Assembly (NCBI GenBank): GCA_032717465.1
Contig: CM064670.1
Location: 16,857,109-16,921,108, forward strand
Source of the DNA: Coenobita brevimanus
Lineage: Eukaryota > Arthropoda > Malacostraca > Decapoda > Coenobitidae
Direction of reading: 5' to 3'
DNA: 64,000 nt
The translations under genes were made by a program, and so were the position numbers. The notes below the pieces were generated by a model. That model did not search any database. It was not told where the DNA came from and saw only the letters and a program-made list of their open reading frames with translations. Shown piece after piece: positions 56,830-64,000 of this stretch. Positions within the stretch are counted from its first letter, which is position 1, and each line of letters opens with the position of its first letter.

Positions 56830-58670
56830 TTGTGTTTCACCTTAGACGATTCCGATGCTGTTCCTCCATCACTTCCCCCCTCTGACTTCCTCATGGCTGA
56901 CAATAAAATTTCTTCAACTGGTATGTTCTGCCATCACTGGCCTCAATACTAACAATGCATATGGACCTGATGGAATCCCTGCTGTTGTTCTCAAGAACTG
57001 TACATCTGTGCTTACACCCTGCGTAGGTAAACTCGCCTTTGTCAGCTTATACCATTCCTTCTTGCTGGAAGTTTGCTCTCATTCAGCCTGTCCCAAAGAA
57101 AGGTGACCATTCCCAACCCTCTAACCGTCTCCCAATTGCTTTAACATCCAGTGTCTCATAAGTTTTCGAGTCTAATCTTAGAAAAAAAAAAAAAAAATCT
57201 CACAACCATCTTTCTGATCGTCAGTGACCATTTCCAGCCCTCTAACTATCGCCCAATTCCTTTAACATCTTTTGTGTCATAGGTTTTCGAGTCTAATCTT
57301 AGCAAAAAAAAAAATGTTAAAGCATCTTTCCTATCACAACCTTCTTTCTGATCGTCAGTATGGGTTCCGTCATGGACCCTCCACTGGCGATCTTCTCACC
57401 TACCTTTCAGACTCCTGGTCATCCTCCTTCCGGGACTTTGGCGAAAGCTTTACCATTGCACTTGACATCTCAAAGGCTTTCGATCGAGTCTGGCATAAAT
57501 CTTTATTTCCCGAGCTGTCCTCATACGATTGCTATCCTTCTATCTGTGCCTTCAACTCTAGCCTCCATTCTGGTCGTTCTGTAGCTGCTGTTGTAGACGG
57601 CCACCCTTCTACTCCTTGATCTATCATTAGTGGTGTTCCTCAGGGCTCTGTCCTATCACCAACTGTATTCCTTTTATTCATCAATGACCTACGCTGTATA
57701 TCTAACCATGTCCACTCATACGCCGATTATTCCACCATTCACCTTTCCATTCGCTTCCTGCACCGTCCGTCTCAGCAGTTACTTCAATTAACAAGTTAAC
57801 AAGGGATGAGGCTATGGCACACCTTAAATCTGACTTGGTTCCTATCTCTGACTGGAGTAAAAGTATTCTTGTTGTTTGTAATGCATCTAAAACTCAGTTT
57901 TTACACCCATTAACCCGTCAAAATCTTCCACAGGAGTACCCACTGATGTTTAATAATATCCAGCTCAATCCTGGATTATCTTTAAACATACTTGAGGTTT
58001 CATTCTCTCGCGATTTATCTTGGAAAGATCATATTACATCTCTTGTAAAATCTGCATCCAAGCGATTAGGTGTGCTAAGCCGACTCCGAACCTTCTTTAC
58101 TCTTGCACAGTTGTTGACTTTATACACGGGTTTTATTCATCCCTGTGTAGAGTACATCTCTCATGTGTGGGGAGGCTCCCCACATACAGCTCTTCTCAAC
58201 AAGGTGGAGTCAAAGACTTTTCGTCTCATTAACTCTCCTCTTACTGGCTCCCTTCAACCTCTGTCTCTTCGCCGCACTACTGCATCATTATCTCTTTTCT
58301 GTCGCTACTTCAATGGTCACTGCTCCTTTGAACTATATGCTTGCACCCCTCCACCACTGCGACGGGCGCGTAGCACCCATTTAGCAACAAACTCACATAC
58401 CTTTTCTGGCCAACTCTCTAATGCAAGAGTAAGCCATTACTGCCAGTCCTTCATTTATGCAGCAAGTCAACTCTGGAACTGTCTTTCTCTGTCAGTATTT
58501 CATTCTCTCTATGATCTCCAGTCTTTCAAGCGCAGTTTGTCCAGGCATCTCGAAATAACGGATCTTGAATTTGGCTCTCTGTTGTAGTGGTTTTTTGTTT
58601 TTCCTTGGAAGGAACGGTGTGTGGGCTCCTGGCCTTTGGTTCTTTCTTCCTTGCTTAAAAAAAAAAGAAG
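56830..58670 (+). mobile_element. Jockey/CR1-type non-LTR retrotransposon, 5'-truncated
   Basis: RT and C-terminal coding remnant followed by a short 3' UTR with GGGCTCCTGGCCTTTGGTTC and an A-rich end at 58658-58671. No endonuclease upstream. The same 3' end is found in the fragment at 40375-40790. Confidence 0.85.
56855..58587 (+). pseudogene. Jockey/CR1-type reverse transcriptase with internal duplication
   Basis: Motifs: AYGPDGIPAVVLKNC (about 56950), LSDRQYGFRHGPSTGDLL (57340-57395), ALDISKAFDRVWHKSLF (palm motif A, about 57455-57510), SGVPQGSVLSPTVFLLFIND (about 57625-57690) and HSYADY where YADD is expected (about 57715-57735; second Asp is Tyr). The long C-terminal frame 57814-58587 is open, with LNPGLSLNILEVSFS, SASKRLGVLSRLRTFF and FNGHCSFELYACTPPPL. 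A ~128-bp segment is tandemly duplicated at 57094-57221 and 57222-57352, each copy ending TTTCTGATCGTCA and each containing a poly-A run. Stops near 57104, 57175 and 57619. Non-functional. Confidence 0.85.
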
Positions 58671-59020
58671 AGGAGGAATGCTTGGTTGTTGTTAGAGAAA
58701 AGTTGGCTTCCATTTATTCCTCTTCGCCGACCAGTTAAAATGGGATTCTGAATATATATTCGATTGATAAGTGTTTTGCACTGTACAGGAAGGTCAATGT
58801 CAGGAGAAGAAAATAATGTCCAAATGAGCCTTGCTGTTGGTAGGCATTTTCTCTTTAGTATAACTCACAAGCCCCACTACCTGCCCCATGACTCTGTTTT
58901 GACTTCTCTCATGACCCTTCCCACACAATACTTTATTAACACTTCAATATCATGCACGGGTTATTTACTCACATGCATTATGTACTTTCTTAATCACTCT
59001 TACACCAACTATTCAGTTTA

Positions 59021-59026
<6 letters not shown>

Positions 59027-59101
<75 letters not shown>
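59027..59101. repeat. (CA)n microsatellite
   Basis: About 37 CA units. 58671-59026 shows no recognised feature. Confidence 0.98.
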
Positions 59102-59104
<3 letters not shown>

Positions 59105-60700
59105 GGTTGTTGAGAGTCCATCAGAGGTACCATTATAATCTCCCATCAAGAACCACGTGAACAGCTACAACCGGAAGAAAATAAATTCCCCCCAGATTAC
59201 CACAGTAAAAAGAACAAGTATAACAACAACAATAGCAGCAGTAGGACCAGCACATCAATAAGAACAACAGCAACAATCAAACCGACACCAAAAAACTACC
59301 ACAATAACTAGTTACCTATTTACGCACTATTTAGCCACAGTATCGAGTCTCCACTATAGCTATTAAATTGATGTCATTCTTATTTGGAACATGTACTTAG
59401 ATTAACCCAAGGCAGCTTCTTGTGTAATATCAACAAGATCTGAAAGGTGTGAAAGAAACAAATGAAGCATGGGTACATTTTATATTTGTCTCGATAACTG
59501 GCTAACTGTATGCTTACCAGTAACCATATTCCTATCGTAATAAGAGGGGCAACAGCTATATTTCTGTAAAAGTACATCTTGTGGTCTTCTCTAAAACTGT
59601 TATTAAAAAAAAAAAAAAAAAAAATTCAATTGGTACTTTCCACTAAGCTGTTTGGCATAATATTCAGCAAAATTTTCAGCAAACTTTGTTATAATAGTGT
59701 TAAGATGCAGGAGTGCTAGTTAGGTGGTACAGGAATATTCCCGATAGCTTGTGCATTTTCAGTTACCAGCCAGAGTTGCCAGATAGACTGCTGTTGTGAG
59801 CGGAGGTATTTTTTAAAGTTATGCATTAATTTTTATTCTTTTTCTCTAGAATGCTTTACTTGGATTATTGTTAAATTGTGTAATATTCAGATTTAATTTC
59901 AATTTGTATGCTAAAGCATTTAGTGCTACGTAATGTAAGAAACCTCTGGAATATTTTGGATGTCTCCAACTTACTCTTGTTATTTGGAGCACCTAGATCA
60001 GTGAAGTAACAAGGAAGGTTATAAAAGGATGGGGGAGAGAACGCAGGAGTAAATTTTACTTGTGGCCTTGTGAAATTAGTGTAGCTCCGGCACTTAGTTA
60101 AGCAGATTATGTAATTACTCGGAAAATAAATACTACGAATGCTAGAAGCCTGTGTTATGACGATATCTGAGTTGATCTTGTGTACATTGAAAGGCTGACC
60201 CTTCGTGAAATGATTCACTGAGTGACGTCCATCCTGTTCTGAACTACTGCCGTTGGAGCCTGTTGCAGTATGGGACGAGGTCGTAACAATGGGATTTTCA
60301 AGCTAACAGCTGTATTTCAATTATTTTCTGAGATTTCAGTTATGCACTTTTTGCACCAAAATGAGTGTATAACCTTCAAAAATAGATCAAGGTCATTTAC
60401 ATTTGGCACAAGTACTTGGGTTACCCTAGGGTACCTTCCTGTATAATATCAAGATCTAAGAAAAAATACAAAAAAAAAAAAAAAGCTTTGCCATATATAT
60501 TGCGAAGCTTAATAAAACAAGAAGAAGAACACCCAACACAACACACAAACAACAACAACAACAACAATGCCGTAAAGATGTGCAATTTCTTCCGCTGCAT
60601 TCAGAGAAAGCATGGAAACTACACACCCAGTCCTGCAATATGTAGCCGATTTGAATGGCTTACAAGAGAGTAGTAGAAGTGGTTAGCAGAAGGGAGCCCT
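59102..60700. other. Unrecognised AT-rich DNA
   Basis: Poly-A runs at 59605-59624 and 60469-60484 and a short (AAC)n at 60551-60566. No supported gene, RNA or mobile element. Confidence 0.5.
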
Positions 60701-61145
60701 GTTTACAACATAAACTACATATCAAAGCGATATCTGCCCACTTTCCCATATTTTGTATTTTTTACAAGTTGAAGGGAGACTGACCCCCTGGAAAATAATG
60801 GTGAAAGATGTCGCATAGTGGAAACCATTATCAAGAACCAGACGAACTGGCCTGAGAAGTTTTGTTGAAATCCATTTGCTCACTTTCCCCTGTTTCTGAT
60901 CGATTTTATTTTGGAGAAAGGGACTGGCTCCCAGGAATCGTGGGAGGTGGTCACGCTCCCCAAATATCGTGTTAAGGATGGCAATCCTTTGTACAACACA
61001 TACTAGTATATCAAAGTCATATCCGCCCACCTTTTTATATTTATGAGAATTTTTAAATGGTTGGTAATTTTCAACAGTGGAAAACCTTCGGGGTAACTAG
61101 ACGAACTCTCCTGGGAAGTAACAATTGGATCCATTAGACAGTCTA
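60700..61145. repeat. Two-unit diverged tandem repeat (~285 bp period)
   Basis: TATCAAAGCGATATCTGCCC at 60721 and TATCAAAGTCATATCCGCCC at 61007, each followed by a CTTTTTATATTT-like run and, later, CCAGACGAACTGGCCTGAGA / CTAGACGAACTCTCCTGGGA. The second unit is partial. Non-coding. Confidence 0.6.
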
Positions 61146-61334
61146 GGAGGAGTTAAGGCACAGCCATAGGCACACACACAGGCTGAATCTTATGCAACAG
61201 TATAGGGCGAGTTGCAGAAAATGATACCATCTTGTTTCTCATGACAGATAACAAAATTAACAAAAAAAAAAAAAAATGTCAAAGCAAAAACAGCAGATCC
61301 AATAAAGCAACAGGCACAACAATAATATCAGCTA

Positions 61335-61893
61335 CAAAAATAACTAGAAAGCACTCAGAGAGCGCATACCTCCGCCAATGCCATTGCCATTAAAAAGGAT
61401 CCGGATCCCTGGATATAGGATCCGAATCCCTGGATATAGGATCCGAATTCGCCCCAAATTTAATAAAGTCTTTCTTGGTCCATGGCCCACCTTTCCATAA
61501 AGTTTCATTGAAATTCACTGAGAACTTTCGGAGATATTGTGCGGGATACTCCGGATCCGCCCCAAAATATAATTATTTCTTCCTTCACCCATAGCCCACT
61601 CACCCACGAAATCCATCAAAATCCATTCATAACTTTTTGAGTAATCCCTGATCCGGATCCGCCCCAAGATTCAATCTATATATTCTAGTTCTATTGCATG
61701 CCTTTCCACAAAATTTCATTGAAATTCATTGAGAACTTTTGGAAATATTTTGCAGGATACTCCGGATTTGGCCCAAAATTTAATCATATATTCCTTGGCC
61801 CCTGGCCCACCTTTTCACAAAATTCATCGAAATCCATTTAGGTTATAACTTTTTGAGTAATCCTGCTTAAAAAAAAAAAAAAAAAAAAAAAAA
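61335..61893 (+). repeat. Multi-unit TCCGGATCCGCCCCAA repeat with poly-A end
   Basis: It starts AACTAGAAAGCACTCAGAGA and GCGCATACCTCCGCC. Then three GATCCGGATCCCTGGATATAGG-like subunits, then four units alternating TTTCATTGAAATTCANTGAG and AAATCCATTCATAACTTTTT. Each unit has TCCGGATCCGCCCCAA, and the array ends GAGTAATCCTGCTT plus poly-A. CCTCCGCC at the left and the decayed CCTCCTTGC after the poly-A may be remnant inverted ends. A repeat of this type is common in marine invertebrates (from memory). Confidence 0.65.
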
Positions 61894-61944
61894 GTGGGGT
61901 AAAACCTAACCTCCTTGCTAGTGGTAATTGGAACGACCACAACA

Positions 61945-62040
61945 ACCCCTACTACTACTACTGCTAATTACTACTACTACTACTACTACTGCTAATTACT
62001 ACTACTACTACTACTACTGCTACTACTACTATTACTACTG

Positions 62041-62071
<31 letters not shown>
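61945..62071. repeat. (TAC)n microsatellite
   Basis: About forty TAC/ACT units with GCTAATTAC interruptions. Poly-Tyr and poly-Thr frames are artefacts. Confidence 0.95.
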
Positions 62072-62204
62072 ATATATTATTACATCCGCGCTCGCGGAGC
62101 GAGAGCAGATCTATGTTTTAGTGGGCGCCAGCGAACGTGAGTGGGGACAAAATACCACAAATAATTATTATTTGATTTTATCGAATCTCTGTAGAATAGT
62201 TGAG

Positions 62205-62600
62205 CAACCTCCATACTTACCTCCCAGCCTACCTCCCTACCCACCTCTCTGCCTACTTACCTACCTGGTTACCTACCTCCATGCCTATTTATCCCCTCTG
62301 ATCCACCTCTATATCTACCTCTCTGCCTACCTACGTATTTGTTTACCTCACCGTCGATCTCCCTACCTTCCTCCCTGCCAACCTACCTACATACCTCGCT
62401 GCCCACCTCGCTATCCACCCATCTGCCTGCTTATTTAACGTCCTGCCGACATCCCTCTGCCTCTCAGCTGACCTTCCCACCTACCTCCCTGCCTACCTCC
62501 CAGTCTACTCACCTCCCAGTCTACTCACCTCCCTACCAACCAACCTGTCCACCGGGATATTTGCCTTTCTGTCAACCTTACTGTCTAGCTACCTATCTAC
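62205..62600. repeat. Degenerate CTACCTCC/CTGCC low-complexity tract
   Basis: Nearly 400 bp built from irregular CCTACCT, CCTGCCTAC and CCTCCCAG units on the + strand, including a directly repeated CTCCCAGTCTACTCA at about 62498-62526. The Leu-Pro-Thr-Tyr frames here are translations of the repeat. Confidence 0.8.
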
Positions 62601-63228
62601 TTCTCTGCTTGCTTGTTCGATCAAATAATTCAGTGACAGGTGCATATTTACAATTTTTTGCAATTTGCCAGTTTCCAGTAGGATTCATCAAAATGTGATG
62701 CGGGAAAATATTACTGCATTTTGAACGCCCTTTCCTATTATGTCAGTGTTATTGCAATTCTCTTGTATATAATGATGTTTTATGCTATTGTGTCCTTAAG
62801 GTTATTCTGAGCGTGTTGGCTATACCTATGAGGGCACATCATCAAGTGGAAAGGATTCACTTGACACCTCAGTCGTTAAAATCGGTCCATAACTTGGACC
62901 ACTAGAGTGCGGAGGGACAGACGGAAGAATAGAAAACTGTTTCTCTGGCCCAAGCTCTCTGAGACCCTCAGACTTCGTCTTCTGGATCATCGAGCGTGAC
63001 AGTATGAAGGAAACAAGTTCGAGAGGTAGAGACCTGATCAATAAATCAACGACGTCCATCAAATTAATACTTTCTAACATCACATGTAACATCTGACATA
63101 CACAGCTCATATAACAGTCTCGGTATATGTATAGCATTTCTAGTGATGGCAACATCCAGCATTTTACAACGTACTGTACATACATTCTGGTGGCAGTGGT
63201 GGGATAAGAGAGAAAGAGAGAGAATAGA

Positions 63229-63230
<2 letters not shown>
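62601..63230. other. Unrecognised DNA
   Basis: A 119-codon minus frame at 62826-63185 has no family signature. No splice context or conserved motif supports it as a gene. Confidence 0.45.

Positions 63231-63294
<64 letters not shown>
63231..63294. repeat. (TA)n microsatellite
   Basis: About 32 TA units. 63295-63689 shows no recognised feature. Confidence 0.98.
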
Positions 63295-63296
<2 letters not shown>

Positions 63297-63689
63297 TACA
63301 ATATATACCCACTGCAGTCTGGTGCATCCCCAAATGGCAGATAGGTGAATGTCTCATAGATATACGAGGTCGTCTTAGACGGCACAGAGCATGTGACCCC
63401 CTACATATATATGGAGCTCCAACAAATATACTGAACAAGGTGGCAAATATATTTCACCTCACCAGAAACTATGTGGCAGGGAGGTGAAATTATACTGTAT
63501 GGTACAATCCCCCCAACCAAACGTGAATTCTAATGTTAATGATTATACGGGCATCTTTATTGAGTCATCGTTTACTAAAGATCGAACCGCACTGCCTGTT
63601 GTGCCTATGGGTGGTTTGTTACCGAAAATGAGTGTGGACTGTCTCGGCAAATCAGAGTCTAGGACATTAAACAAACCGAATTCCGTGAA

Positions 63690-64000
63690 AATCTACCATA
63701 CAATGTAAGAGGCCTCGCAGATAACAAACTTGATACCTTATTCACTGAACTAGAAAAAAGTTGGGATATTATAAGTTTGAGTGACATTCAGAGAAAAGAA
63801 GAAAATTTAATTGAACTCCAGGACAGCAATCACCTATTTTACTACAGAGGAAGGCAAAATGAAGGAGTTTGAGGTGCAGGATTTCTAAGAGAAGTGTTGC
63901 GGAGAATATCGTTAAAATCAGCAATGTGTCTGACATTAGCATGGATTGTAATTAAACTATGCAAAAGACACACTCTGAGAGTACTACAGATATATGCACC
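63690..64000 (+). mobile_element. RTE-type element, endonuclease start, runs off the right edge
   Basis: Frame starting near 63693: LPYNVRGLADNKLDTLFTEL (the NVRGL N-terminal motif of APE endonucleases), WDIISLSDIQRKEENLIEL, HLFYYRGRQNEGV, stop TGA at 63870-63872, then GAGFL and TLRVLQIYA at the edge. It matches the EN layout of RTE-type elements but not family A's sequence. It could be family B, whose EN is not present in this window. The RT should lie beyond 64000. Confidence 0.75.

Noticed and set aside
62121..62698. Leu/Pro/Thr/Tyr-rich frames
   Set aside because: By-products of the CTACCTCC low-complexity tract; composition, not coding, explains the open frame.

Overview
The window looks like non-coding, repeat-dense arthropod nuclear DNA, most likely from a decapod crustacean. 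The grounds are several degenerate RTE-type non-LTR retrotransposons, Jockey/CR1-type and Ty3/Gypsy-type relics, tRNA-headed SINEs, long (TA)n, (TC)n and (CA)n microsatellites, degenerate TTAGG-rich tracts (the arthropod telomere motif), tandem families of the kind common in crustacean DNA, and introns of 11-20 kb. No bacterial or organellar gene, rRNA or functional tRNA was seen. The organism call is inference; no species is claimed.

The one host gene I can support is a SET/MYND methyltransferase of the SMYD family, most like SMYD4, on the + strand. Three exons are visible (19504-19625, 39447-39932, 50900-51537/8). They join in phase across introns of about 19.8 and 11.0 kb. The MYND zinc finger is split between the first two exons and the SET core lies in the third. 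Upstream exons (a TPR region would be expected) were not found.

Layout. 1-12001 is a large inverted repeat: arms 1-3900 and 8122-12001, with a loop holding an assembly gap, a third partial arm copy and a nearly intact RTE reverse transcriptase (6037-7959, one in-frame stop). 11170-13540 is an RTE family A copy. 13.5-16.2 kb is unrecognised DNA plus microsatellites and a tandem pair of small TIR elements inside TA repeats. 16202-19190 is a second RTE family (C). Intron 1 (19.6-39.4 kb) holds RTE-A copies, three kinds of tRNA-headed SINE, a hairpin-bearing repeat family, a fold-back element, a Gypsy pol block whose integrase precedes the reverse transcriptase (Gmr1-like order), and a hAT-type element with a perfect 8-bp target duplication nested in an RTE-A relic. 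Intron 2 (39.9-50.9 kb) holds a Jockey/CR1 fragment, a gag-only LTR element, a Tigger-like transposase relic and tandem arrays in opposite orientations. 51.5-64 kb holds the longest RTE-A copy (minus strand), a Jockey/CR1 RT with an internal duplication, more tandem repeats, and the endonuclease start of another RTE element running off the right edge.

Nearly every long open frame belongs to decayed mobile elements or is a microsatellite translation. All mobile-element coding regions seen carry stops, frameshifts or lost catalytic residues. Boundaries are by-eye estimates except where terminal repeats or splice signals fix them.
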